DNA from: Anthopleura xanthogrammica
Lineage: Eukaryota; Cnidaria; Anthozoa; Actiniaria; Actiniidae
Reading direction: 5' to 3'
NCBI GenBank assembly: GCA_964019055.1
Contig: OZ025219.1
Span: 6,578,888 to 6,642,887, forward strand
DNA length: 64,000 bases
A model generated the notes under the pieces. That model worked only from the letters and a program-made list of their open reading frames with translations, did no database searches and had not been told where the DNA came from. Positions 12,401 to 22,900 of the stretch are shown here, piece by piece (positions within the stretch are counted from its first letter, which is position 1; each line of letters begins with the position of its first letter). The translations under genes and the position numbers were made by a program.

Positions 12401-13827
12401 ATTACTATGATTATTGCATCTATCAGTGATGCCGAAATGTCAAAAACGAAACGATTTGCAACGACGATTTTTGATGATGCCCAGTAACATGCCAGACAGG
12501 ACGATTTTTAACGTAATTCCGACTTTAGCAACACGTTTTGAGATTTTGATCTGAAATGGGGAAAACCAGGGGAAAACGACTCTATTGTTATGCCTCCTGT
12601 CATGGATGCCACCACGTGATGGTGCAAAGCCTCTATATGCAGAAAAAGAGCAAAACCAACCCCTTTTTTGGTCAAAGTTTTGGATACTGGGGCAAAATGG
12701 GCCTGGCATTATAGACCAATATTATCCTTCTAGATAATTATTTGTAATACAAGTCTGGCACAGGGCAAAATGGGCCCCAAATTACCCTTCCTCTTTAACT
12801 TAATATACCATTATTCTTGTCCCCAATGTCCAGTTACCCATTATATAAACCCCTTGCAGCACGTCGGAATGCAGCTCAATTTGGAGGACAAAACAATATG
12901 TTCTTTGAGCTTGAGTCGTTTGCAGGTTGAATCTATGACCCTTTTCCAAGCTAACAATGTCAATAACTTATGCGTGTATTAAATGGATTATTGCTATTAC
13001 TACGCCCATTTTCATAATTACGCGTTCCAGACAACTAGCCATGATTCGAGTTTAAGTTTTTGGCTTCCGTCAATCAAATTTCTTAATGGTCTGAGCTATT
13101 ACAATTTTTGATTGATGGCAATCAAAAACCCAGAAAAAGTTGAAGGTTTCAAGCAAAATGCTTCACGATCAAATATACCTGCTATATAGTACTGTTGTTT
13201 AGCTGTCTGGATATTTTTTTCCACAGGAAAGAGGCCTAACGGTCAATATTATAGAGTTATAATGGTACATGAACTTGCATGGTACTTGAATCTCATGGTG
13301 TGGCACAGTTAAAACTTAGTTAATGGCGCCAAATTAATGATGCATGACTAGTTAATAATTATAATAATTTGTCAAGAAACATCTTATTATTTGCCTATTT
13401 CTATCCACCATTCGAATCGTCAGTAAGAATGGAAAAACAAATATGGTGCAAAGTATTGGGAATGTTAAAATCTTGAAACAAGAACTAACTAAGACACTGC
13501 TGAAATGATCTCTCCCTCGCATGGGAGCAACAACACTTGGCACGTTTGAATTTTCAAGGTCTTCTTTTACCTTAGATTTTCCCTCAACTCTTCGGAACTA
13601 ATAACTTCTCTTAGCTGTTTCCGGTTCTCTTCTCTCTCGGCTCTTGCTGATTTTTGCAAAACACTCGGTTTTTCATCGCCAGGTTCTTGACTCTTACGAA
13701 TAAAATACCCGATAACGATCCCAGCAACTAGCATTATTAAGATCAAAGCAATAACCGCTAGACATTTACATCGACGACTTCTTTTGTTTTTCCGGTAGGC
13801 AAACTCCAGTTCGTCGTCGTACTTCAT
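6492..13827 (-). CDS. Glutamate carboxypeptidase II / NAALADase-like membrane peptidase, gene A
   Basis: Type II membrane zinc peptidase of the M28B family (PSMA/NAALAD2 type), expected to cleave C-terminal glutamate from peptides or folates outside the cell. Coding exons, in transcript order: 13571-13827, 12128-12341, 11014-11214, 8959-9256, 7391-8451 and 6492-6728. All junctions are GT-AG and the total is 2268 nt (755 aa; human GCPII is 750). Exon 1 encodes a basic cytoplasmic tail and one transmembrane anchor. Exons 3-4 carry the PA-like apical domain. Exon 5 holds the peptidase core with all expected metal and catalytic residues: His in GSHRDSW (about 386), Asp in AVDAASG (396), the Glu pair in GGEEFSLIGS (433-434), Asp in NLDTGVEG (462) and His in VYHSQHDT (561). 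The last exon encodes the helical C-terminal dimerisation region. Intron 3 is swollen by a minisatellite. A second possible first exon lies upstream at 15205-15395. Confidence 0.92.
6951..7146. mobile_element. Fold-back MITE in the last intron of gene A
   Basis: The two halves are imperfect reverse complements: CAGTTCCTTGCGCCATCTTC on the left against GAAGATGGTGCAGAGAACTG on the right. The inner arms contain GAGCTTGCAATGATAGAGAC. A shorter relative sits at 21476-21597, which defines a family. Confidence 0.8.
9361..10812. repeat. GTGGTA minisatellite in intron 3 of gene A
   Basis: About 1.4 kb of near-perfect GTGGTA hexamers on the plus strand. A punctuating block TAGTCAGGTAGTGGTTGTGG recurs at about 9628, 9812, 10066, 10266 and 10385, so the array has a higher-order structure rather than being one pure run. 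A GGA run (about 10917-10950) follows. Being a hexamer, it gives endless Val, Gly/Ser, Thr or Leu/Pro frames that are not proteins. Confidence 0.97.
11548..11750. mobile_element. 203-bp fold-back MITE, copy 1
   Basis: Terminal inverted repeats start CAATAGACCTCATCGGCTTG and extend about 60 bp each side, around a core containing GCGCATGAGAAGATACATGA. It is nearly identical in length and sequence to 54940-55141, so this is a young family. It lies in intron 2 of gene A. Confidence 0.88.
12836..12906. repeat. Partial copy of the TCCAAATTGAGCTGC repeat family
   Basis: Shares the arm GCACGTCGGAATGCAGCTC and the following TTTGGAGGACAAAACAA with fuller copies at 14650-14812 and 40712-40858. Single arms also occur at 22592-22676 and 36632-36672. 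It lies upstream of exon 2 of gene A, in intron 1. Confidence 0.75.
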
Positions 13828-15204
13828 GATGGTGAGGGAAATGCGCTGCAGCAGTTTGCGATCGAGTTTGCTAAAGCTTCAAACCACAGTCAAGAACGAC
13901 AATTATTATTGTCAGTATGCAATATCTCTCGCACGGGTCACCGACTTCTTCGAACTGCATGAATATTCACTTATCAATAAAAGAACAGAACAAAAGTATC
14001 GATATGGTTTATGATTCCGGAGATTTTGTAATTTATTATTGATAATTTTTTTACGGATTTTTTTCGGGGTACTCTAGTTTTCCTCCCTCCGTAAATATCT
14101 GTGACATGAGCTGTTCTTGAACGAGCAAGAATTTTGGACCAAGCACGATTTGTAAGTCTTCTTCGAACAAGTTGTCCGCATTTTGATTTCTGTTCTTAAC
14201 TTTTGCATTATTTCATCCTTTTGTAATATATTTTCTCTGTATTGTATTCTTTGTTATTTTTTCTCTCTCTGACTCTATACATTACGTAGAGGATATTTCA
14301 CGGTGGCGCGAAGATATGAAGTTTATCATGTTCCAGTGGTGAAATATTTTTCATCACGAGAAGATAAGCTTCATATCTTCAAGTCAACGAGTAACTTTCT
14401 TTTTAATATATAGACACATGCATGCACATCCACAAACAAAAACTACGCAACGTAAGTTTTTCTTTGTTTTTGTCTATTTGCATGCATGCATGCATGCATG
14501 CTAAACAACGTGTTTTGCCTATAGAAATAGCTACTGACTCCATGTATCAAGCATTTCAACAGGTCTCTGATGAGGTACGGTATTTACCGGGTCAACCACC
14601 CGCTAAATTGATAAAATGGAGTCCCTAATTTGGAGCATTGTTTTGTCCTTGCCCAGTTATAGACCCCTGTTCACGTGAAGTCAAAACAGCTCAATTTGGA
14701 GGACAAAACAAAAGAATTTCATTCTCCTGAGAACTGGAACCTATTTTTTTGTCCTCCAACCTCCAACTTGAGCTGCATTCCGACGTGCTGCAAGGCCGTC
14801 TATAGAGCTTTTAAGTGTGACGTCAATCTTATGAAAAAGCGACTTCCGGGTCCAAAACTAAAAATCACATTTATGAAGATTTTTCTTACTTTTTCTTCAT
14901 GTCAGAATTTTTTCTCCAAAGTTCTAATTGTTTCAGGTGGAGGTTAGTTCATTGCCCGAGAACATTTTTCGCTTTATTTTATCGGTTTTTGAGAGCAGTT
15001 GGACCCGGAAATACGTCACAACATAACAGCTCCATACCAGATAAACATTCATGTCCAGGGCACACTTAATTTGGAGCCTCGCTCTGTTGTGTGACCCCCA
15101 CCATAGTTTCATCTTTTTAGTACTCTGTTAGAATATTTTTTAGTTTAGTTGGTTGTGATTTTAAGTCAATGGTGAAAGTTATTAAATAAATGAATAAATT
15201 TTAC
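13828..15204. other. Gap between the two alternative first exons of gene A
   Basis: No coding exon seen. Contains a GCATGC run near 14480-14500 and the MITE at 14650-14812. If the upstream exon is used, this is intronic. Confidence 0.5.
14650..14812. mobile_element. MITE with AGCTCAATTTGGAGGACAAA arms
   Basis: Fold-back element. The left arm (CAGCTCAATTTGGAGGACAA) and the right arm (TTGTCCTCC through TTGAGCTGCATTCCGACGTG) are inverted, with TATAG-containing ends. The family recurs at least five times in this window. Confidence 0.75.
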
Positions 15205-15395
15205 CTCAGAGTATTTTTCATGTGCTCGGCGTCTACCACTTCTCTATAATATCGATGATGAGAGACTATCTGTCTTTCCTGAAATTTCCATCCAGTTGTG
15301 CACAGAAAATATCCAAGAAAAATTCCGCCAATCAGAGAAAGAACAAAGACAGTTACGCTGAGCAGCAAATATAGATAGGACGACTTTTTCATCAT
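15205..15395 (-). CDS. Alternative first exon of peptidase gene A (or first exon of a lost paralogue)
   Basis: Encodes a 63-residue N terminus: a short Lys-rich cytoplasmic tail, one hydrophobic segment (about residues 8-32, ending FLGYFLC), then a stalk ending HMKNTLR. A canonical donor follows (CTGAG|GTAAAA). Exon 1 of gene A ends ELRENLR at the same phase (AG|G), so this exon would splice in frame to exon 2 at 12341 and give a 733-residue protein instead of 755. Both segments read as type II anchors. No separate peptidase core lies between 13.9 and 19.9 kb, which favours an alternative promoter and first exon. A remnant of a tandem duplicate is the other possibility. Expression cannot be judged from sequence. 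Confidence 0.65.
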
Positions 15396-15529
15396 GAGCT
15401 GGGTTCTTCTTGCGAAAGACTTAGCTAAGATTTAAAGTGTTCCTTCCATCTAGGTGAGTTTAACTACAAGAAGGAAAAGAAGCTGTTAAAAATTCTCATT
15501 TTTCACGATCGCATTAGTTTAGAAAAGAA

Positions 15530-15726
15530 AAAAAGGAGAGGAGAGGAGAGGCGGAAGGCCGAAGAAAGAACCAAGGAAGGAAAAGGAAGCAAAGAAAGCA
15601 AGCAATCAAAGAAGCAAAGAAGGAGGCAAGCAAGCATGGAAGCAAGCAAGCAAGGTAGCAAGGAAGCAAGGAAGCAAGGACGCAAGGAAGCAAGGAAAAA
15701 TTTAAGCAAGGCAAGGAAGAAAGCAA
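15530..15726. repeat. Purine-rich AAGGAAGC-type degenerate tandem repeat
   Basis: About 200 bp of GA-rich sequence with recurring GGAAGCAAGGAAGC units. The Leu/Phe/Ser-rich minus-strand frames here are products of the repeat. Confidence 0.85.
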
Positions 15727-16159
15727 GTACGAAATTAATTGAGATGTTTACAAAAAACTCGACAACTCCCCTTGCCGAGTCCGAAAATTGAACTCTTAAA
15801 ACTTTATACATGAAGGAATAAAGTGTCACTGGGCCGAGACTGAACCAACCACCCTTATATACTGATCTCTTTTTGTTTTTTGGACTGCTTAATCAAGCAG
15901 AAAATGTCAAACAACTTATAGAAAAGGAAGTGTAACTTTGTGCTATTCCGGTTCCTGTTCCCTTTGACTAAAGTCAAACGTCAAACTTTAACTGAGCCTA
16001 ACCTAATGACATCAAAGAAGACCACCTTATTTTCCATTGTTTTCAATGTGTTCGGCTCACGAGAAGATCGACGTTGGACCTGATCGAGCCTTAACTAACT
16101 CCAGCTGATATACGATTGTCAGAAATTAATTATCAGGAAGTCATCGATGCAGTGGGAGG

Positions 16160-16317
16160 GTTTTTCGGCGCTTTCTTGGTGTTGCAGGACACCTGAGGCA
16201 GGAACACCATAAAACAAAAGCCAAGAACAAAGAACTTAGAACGAAACAATATCCCGCAATACAAAGAACGTAACCTTGAATACAATACTTCCTGCAACAC
16301 CAAGAACCAAGAAAGAC
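16160..16317. mobile_element. Fold-back element
   Basis: Left end CTTTCTTGGTGTTGCAGG is matched by the inverted CCTGCAACACCAAGAACCAA near 16290-16317. Short MITE-like hairpin. Confidence 0.65.
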
Positions 16318-16904
16318 CCGGCTTTTCTTGAATCTAGCACTGAAGGAAACCTCATAAAGTCTTGTTTTTCACGGTATTCAGTGGATGACACGCTCGCCCA
16401 GAAAGCGTCAGGGTGATTTTAACACACGTACACTTGAATTATATCCGTAAAAATTAATATATCTGGGGTTCTTTGAGACCTTTACATGTCAAGTAACCAA
16501 ATATCGGTTATCAATATAAAGCGGCTTAGATATGATCAATATAAACAAACAAAAGATAGGTGTTACGGCTTTTCACTGACCTGTTTATGGATGGAAGTTT
16601 TTGTTCTGGTCATCAACCATGAGTTAATCGTCCAGGGATTTTAATTGTCCATCGTGTCAGTGGACAAAAATATCTGCAAAAAAAATCACCTTGTTCTAGT
16701 GAAAAATATTATTTGGTAGAAACAAAAAAAACTTTTTTTTAATCAAAAAGGTGTTTTCTTTTCATTCAAAATACATGCAAGAAACTGCAACGTATTTTGA
16801 TAAACTGACAATTAAATACCTGTTATACCTGTCATGATTTTGATTAACCATAAACGTATTTCACTTCTAAATGTCAGGTACCCGTAGTCTAGAGAATAAT
16901 ATGT

Positions 16905-17047
16905 ACTTATTGACTGAGTGGGAGGTCCGAACGGGAAAATATTTGGCTCGAGGTCCTGAAGTACGGAACGAGCGCAGCGAGTTCCGTGCCAAGGACCTCG
17001 AGCCAAATATTTTCCCGTTCGGACCGACCTTAACTCAGTCAATAAGC
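16905..17047. mobile_element. 143-bp palindromic element
   Basis: Arms of about 60 bp: CTTATTGACTGAG and GTCCGAACGGGAAAATATTT on the left are inverted on the right. The motif GTCCGAACGG appears again at about 17146-17165, so a second fragment may lie just downstream. Confidence 0.75.
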
Positions 17048-17469
17048 ATTTTATCATATGACCACATATAAAAAATCGATTTCAAAGCGTTTTTAATAAA
17101 TGCGAATCAAAATGCGTAGTTTTTACATGATTGACGGCAGCGAGTCCGAACGGCGAGTCCGAACGGGAAATTATTACACTTTTCGGAAAAGCGTACTTTG
17201 TTTGCTGACGACATTTTCCCCAAAGGTTTTTTTTAGAATCACGCATACAGTGAAATACGGTCATATGATAATGCATAGTTACACATAAACGTCAACGAGA
17301 AAATCGAATTTAAGTGGTTCAAGGGCAAAGGAAAATGTATCATTTGGATTTGTGTTGGTAACAAGACAGCGGTGTGCGCGCGAGTGAGCTTAGGTGATTT
17401 GACCCAAAGTCACGTGACTGAAATGGCGGGAAAAGCGTATGGAGGACAGAGTCAATTTTAAAGGAGATA

Positions 17470-17890
17470 TACTACGGATCCCACCAAATTGTGGCAGCAC
17501 ATCAAAATTTCACGTCGCTACCACGCCCGCATTTGTCTGCTGATACGCCCATATTTGTATGTTTCATCGATATTTCGTGGTAATTTCTTAACCTCAAAGG
17601 CTCACAAACCTGTTGGACATTCTATCAAGCAAAGGCGAAAGTCTAGGCTTTCGACCTCTTAGGCAAAAAAAACAAAAACAGTTTTACACATTTGTCTTGG
17701 CATTTGACTTTGAATTTGTATCTTTCCATGACCGTAGCTTCATCCAACGACGAACCTCTAGCTTAAAGTAAAACAGCAAGCTAGTCGAAATTACGAGACA
17801 GCGAAAACAAAGTGGGCGTGCCAGCAGAAAAATGGGGGCGTGGTAGCGACGTGAAATTTTGATAGCTGCCACAGTTCGGTGGGATCTGTA
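17470..17890. mobile_element. About 420-bp MITE with long terminal inverted repeats
   Basis: The left arm reads GGATCCCACCAAATTGTGGC and continues through CACGTCGCTACCACGCCC. The right arm is its inverse (GGGCGTGGTAGCGACGTG ... GGTGGGATC). Arms are roughly 85 bp with a unique centre. Confidence 0.8.
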
Positions 17891-18752
17891 GTAATCGTGT
17901 ATACTTTGAGGACTTGCTCATATGTACTAACCTAGCCTTAGCCTTCAATCACTCGCTGTGGCGGAAACGAGAGCAAAAATCAAGTTTCCAGACGTCAACT
18001 AGTTCGTAAATCATGGATATTTGCCTCACGATGATTTTTCACTTTTTCTTCTGGCATGATATTCGAGTGATGTCGGCTTAACGTTGAAAAAATCAATTAT
18101 ACGACGATCGCAGTTGGTATAGTTTTACTTGTTCGGAATCCTTTGAAACAGGACGAGGTTCTCCCCGTGTCCTTGACCATTGCGCTTTGTTTCCCTCGAC
18201 CATCAGCAATATCCTTTAACCACATTTTGAGGATCCTCACATCTCTTTTTTTTTTCGCTCAAAAATTTTGACAAAAAAAAGAAATTTTAACGAAATAGAA
18301 ATTTTACCCAAAAAATCGGGTCTGCAAAGCAGGCTGCGATTCATCCCCACCGCATTACAATTTATTATGCTGCACTCTACTGTTTTGCAATGCATGTGGG
18401 AAAAGTCGACGATATTTAGTTAGCGGTATTCTTCTGATAATCACCTCGGAAGATTCGTGGAAAAATGTTCCTGGACGAAAACCGCTATCTCAGTAGTAAC
18501 TTGTGCAAAAAAAAAAAAAAAAAAAACCATGAAAAAAGAAAAAAAATATGTATATATTTCCGATCGAGAACCCATTTATCAATCTCGAGAATTCTGTGAG
18601 CTGTAAGATCATGACATCATTTCATTGCTGATAATTTTTATCAGATCAACAATATTAAAAATAACAAATCATCTAGCGATAGAGTAACTTTTTTTGAATT
18701 ACGATTTTTTATATTGTCTATTCTTTTGTTCCAAACTCTTGTTTCAAACCTA

Positions 18753-19006
18753 ATTGCAAGAAGGTTGTCATATAAAAACAAAAAATAACAAAATAACAAA
18801 TAGGAATTAATTAGAAATATTTTTCTTTATTTTGATTCTAAAGCCGTCTAGATTGATGAGAATAACTGTTTAGTAATAAACCAAAAAGATTATCTCAAAA
18901 ATATCAGTCTATACCTTCAAAATAGTGAAATAATTACATCTCTTTTTGCAAAAATAATTAATTCCTATTTGTTATTATTTATCTTTATATAACAACCTTC
19001 TTGCAA
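18753..19006. mobile_element. About 254-bp AT-rich fold-back element
   Basis: Starts ATTGCAAGAAGGTTGTCATA and ends with the inverse ending CAACCTTCTTGCAAT. The inner AACAAATAGGAATTAATTA is also inverted. It abuts the next palindrome directly. Confidence 0.8.
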
Positions 19007-19355
19007 TACTCCAGTTTCACATTCGATGGAAACCGCTGTTTTTGAAGACCACAGACTCATTTGTACAGGCTTAGCCTCGCTTATAAGTCAGCTATTCAAC
19101 GACATCATTAAAAGTCCGTGGGATTTCAAAACATTGGTATTGTTCAACTTACACATTCTTTACGTTACAGTTGACTTTAGCAAATCATTAGCAACATCCA
19201 ACTGTAATGTAAAGAATGTGCAAGTTGAATAATACCAATCCCACGGACTTTTAATGGTGCCTTTGAATAGATGACTTATAAACGAGGCTAAGCCTGTACA
19301 AATGAGTCTGTGGTCTTCAAAAACAGCGGTTTCCATCGAATGTGAAACTGGAGTA
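19007..19355. mobile_element. 349-bp near-perfect palindrome
   Basis: Begins TACTCCAGTTTCACATTCGA and ends with the inverse ending GTGAAACTGGAGTA. Arms are about 160 bp with few mismatches. The very high arm identity suggests recent mobility. It begins at the last base of the preceding fold-back. Confidence 0.88.
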
Positions 19356-19617
19356 TTAGGTGTACATATATTAAAGAATTATATTCATTTTGATGAACAA
19401 CTTCTTTCAGGGATTATCTTTAGCGGTTTACGCGAATCCACTGATCACTGATTACTGATCACGGGATGACCACGGACCAGTAGTCGAATATTTTTATAAA
19501 AAAATGTTTATACATAGTTACTGTATTGATTTCATCATAAAGTTGTATTTAAATCATTCTCCGATATATTAAAAATTTTCGTACGACTACGAAATGTCAA
19601 CGTAGTACTTTCGATTT

Positions 19618-19799
19618 ACTGCGATTCTCAATATTCTGCGAACTCGCGAGTTGCCCGTTCAGTAGAATTTGGTTTTCACTGCCGCCAGTTAAGATATAAA
19701 AGGCGCCGACTGATTATTTTTGATTGACGGCAGCGAAAAAGCAATTTTACAACAAGCCTTTGAAATGTTCGAGTTCGTAGAATATTGAGAATCGCAGTA
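19618..19799. mobile_element. 182-bp MITE with TACTGCGATTCTCAATATTC ends
   Basis: Left end TACTGCGATTCTCAATATTC and right end AATATTGAGAATCGCAGTA are inverse. The terminal TA fits a TA target preference (Tc1/mariner type), which is an inference. Confidence 0.75.
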
Positions 19800-19944
19800 A
19801 AATTTTCAAGCCAGTTTATAAAACTTGAAATGGCTCAAAGCTTTTGAACCCAAACGAAATTTAAACTACATTGCTCTGAGAATCGCATTATTTTTATCTT
19901 CTTTTTTTTTTTTTTTTGCACAAAAAGTGTCAGTTCTTGTTGCC

Positions 19945-22900
19945 TCAAACAGTAGTAACTACAACTACATCACCGTTTTTGTTGAGTCTTGTCGTAACAT
20001 CGTCTTCTTCGTCTGTTGGTAGAGTCTGTGTTAACATCCTAGGCCCAGCGAGGGAAATACCTATTGCACCTATTGGTGAAGTCACGAGAATAGATAGGAC
20101 GGCGACTGTAAGAATCTGCAAGACGCAAAGGGCCAATTCGTTTTAACATTAATGTTTAGAAGCAAAAAAAAAAAAAAAGAATTTATTCTACTTTTTCACA
20201 TTCCTCATAATATTTTGGGTAACCAGTCAAAAACCTAGAAACCGGTCAGAAAATTAAATGTTCTTCAAACAGATAGAGCGGTTTTCGTATGAGTGGGAAA
20301 CGATACGGGATATTCGTAGCCGTACTGCAGCCGTACCGTATCTTTCCGTTGCCGTAACTACGCGTTGTGATTGGATGAATTACTGAAGGCCAATAGGAAG
20401 CCATTTGAGTGTTACAGCATGTCGTATATACCGTGTGCTTGCTGAACTCAGTACCGTAGGTTTCCCACTCATACGAAAACCGCTCTATTCCTCAGTTATA
20501 TATCTTCCATTTTTATGAGTAAAATACTGATTATTAGTTATTTTTGAGTTAATTCTCTACGTTTACAACAAGAAGTTTAGTGTTACAGAAAATGTATTGA
20601 CTCACAAAGAAGTGCAAAGAAAGTATTTTCGACATCTTCTGAGCAGGCTTCAGCATATGCGCAGTTTTCCCTAGCTAATTATCCTCCAAAACCGCAATGT
20701 ATTATGGAGATTGTGAACATGGCAAAAACATGCTTTCTTTAAAACACATACCTGTATTCCGTAAGTTTCTTGGTAAGTTCCTGTGAATCCAGCTTCACGA
20801 GCCATGTCAAGAGAAATTGAACCAATTGCAGCCTGCAAACAACGAAATTCATTTTTTCAACTCATTTCGCGTGGGCGGAGTTTCACTTGACGTCATTTCC
20901 TGTCTAGTGCAGACTACCAATCAGATTTCCACTTTGACTGCGATCCCGTCCCAAGTGAAAACCAGGCTTTATGATTCATAATTATTGAATTAATGTTGCA
21001 CAAACCTGCACAGTTGCCTTTGGAAGCCAAGCAATTGATATGAATATCTTCTCCTTGTTAGTTAAGTTGTTTTTCGACAGAACAACAAAGGTTACAAGAG
21101 TTCGAAAAAGTAACGCTACTGCTAGAATGCCAAGCCCATTACCTGGGTAGAACAGAGAGACTCTTAGGTCAAGGAAATACACAAGAGAGATGAAGGTCTT
21201 AGAGACGTTTGCCTTACCTACAAGACTCGTTTCCATGTACTCCACACTAACTTCTGCACCAACCAAACCAAAAAGCAATGGCTCAAAAAATCTCCACACA
21301 AAAGCTGTTGCCTCTGCAATTGGGATCTGTAGAGATTTTAATAAATTGAAATATAAAATAGTGTACGAATGTTTGTTGTACATTAACGTCTTTCAAAAGA
21401 AAAAAGGCCATTAATTTTGGTCAATATGACAAGTGGGTGACCTTGAATTGGTGTCTCAGAATAGCCACCTTTGCCTTTGCATCGAAGCGAGACGAACGGT
21501 CACCTTGCAATGATAGAGACATGTGAATAATTGTCCAAGTTGTAAAAAAAAGTCTCTATCACTGCAAGCTCACCGTTCGTCTCGCTTCGATGCAAAGTGC
21601 AAGGGCGCGCAAGTGTTGTGTGCTCTCGTAAAGCACACGCCCCAATGACCAATAAAAGCGAGATTTAGAGCAGTTATTTTCTAAAAGCATTTGCAGAAAT
21701 TGCAAGTAGAGAGCATCTGGTTCATTACTTTGGCTTCCTTTCCCCAGCCATAAGCAGCAACAGTTGCCATGGTGAGAACACCAAGAGCCCCAGCACCAGC
21801 AAAACGGGCAGCATTACTACCAAACACTGCGAGTAGAGCACAACCAAGAAGAATCACGAATCTGGTCTTAGGAATATTCTCCTGAAAATCAAATATACGT
21901 ATATGTGATATTATGTTGATACCAAAAATATGAATTTGCAGTCGTTCCCAAAGGAAAGTAAAAATGAAGGCCAAAGACTGCAAAGTTGTACACAGACTTT
22001 CGCAAATTCCTTCGTCTTCGTGTTAGCTCAAGCGCGCTGAATAAAGCACAGGCAACCCAACCAGGATTACAAGCGCTGGACCTTTGCGCTGGACAAAGGA
22101 CTTTTCCAACTTATTTGCCGCGAATTTTAGCGACCAAAAAAACGCGCATAACGGGTCGCTGAATTATTTCGCGCTCTTTAACATTGTACGAAAATTTAGC
22201 GCGCGCTACAGAAATACACGCCATTTTTGGCGCGAAAAATACAAACGAAAATCCTGCAAGTGGAACAAGTCGACCTCTCGCGACATCGATGCCTTTTTTA
22301 CTTTCTTCAGAGAGGTCGATTTGGAGCAAGTTTAAGCTGTACACAGCTATTGGGGGAATGGATAAATAATTAACCATTTCTTACTGTCTCTAGCGCCATT
22401 GAACTGCTGGAAATGGCGCTATATAAATAAAATATTATTATCATTATCATTAAGAAAGGGGATAGGAGGGAGCTCAGTGTACCAATTTAACTATTATTCT
22501 GTAAACTAAAAGTTTACCTTCATTATGAACAATATAAAAAGAAGACTTTAAAACATGTGTCAATTTCGAGTACAAGACAATAGGTTATAATTCTCAGGGG
22601 GATTGAAATTCTTTTGTTTTGTCTTCCAAATTGAGCTGCTCTGACGTCACGTGCAAGGGGTCTATTGATAATAGCCACCAGCTTTTTGGCAACCTTTTTT
22701 CAAATTCTCTCGTAGTGTAAGAAAGCTAGCTTGCCATGTGCAATAGCTAGCCAATTACCACTGAGAGTTAAACTCAATATCAATAATACACACCTGATCT
22801 TTACTAGGAAACCACCAACATAACACACCAACAAACACTCCAAAAACGATCCCAAGAGTCAATTCAATTGGACCACGGAATATATTGAAGACTAAGTTAC

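Larger units (their letters stand above)
15727..19944. other. Intergenic gap packed with palindromic elements
   Basis: No supported exon between the first exons of gene A and the stop codon of SLC9B copy A. At least six separate fold-back elements fill most of it (16160-16317, 16905-17047, 17470-17890, 18753-19006, 19007-19355 and 19618-19799). Confidence 0.65.

Noticed and set aside
13828..15204. A third complete peptidase gene beginning at 15.4 kb
   Set aside because: No PA-like or catalytic exons other than those of gene A lie downstream on the minus strand; only a first exon is present.
15503..15829. Leu/Ser-rich minus-strand membrane-like peptides
   Set aside because: Read through a purine-rich degenerate repeat.
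19026..19232. Small plus-strand protein at 19.0-19.2 kb
   Set aside because: Lies wholly inside a palindromic transposon.
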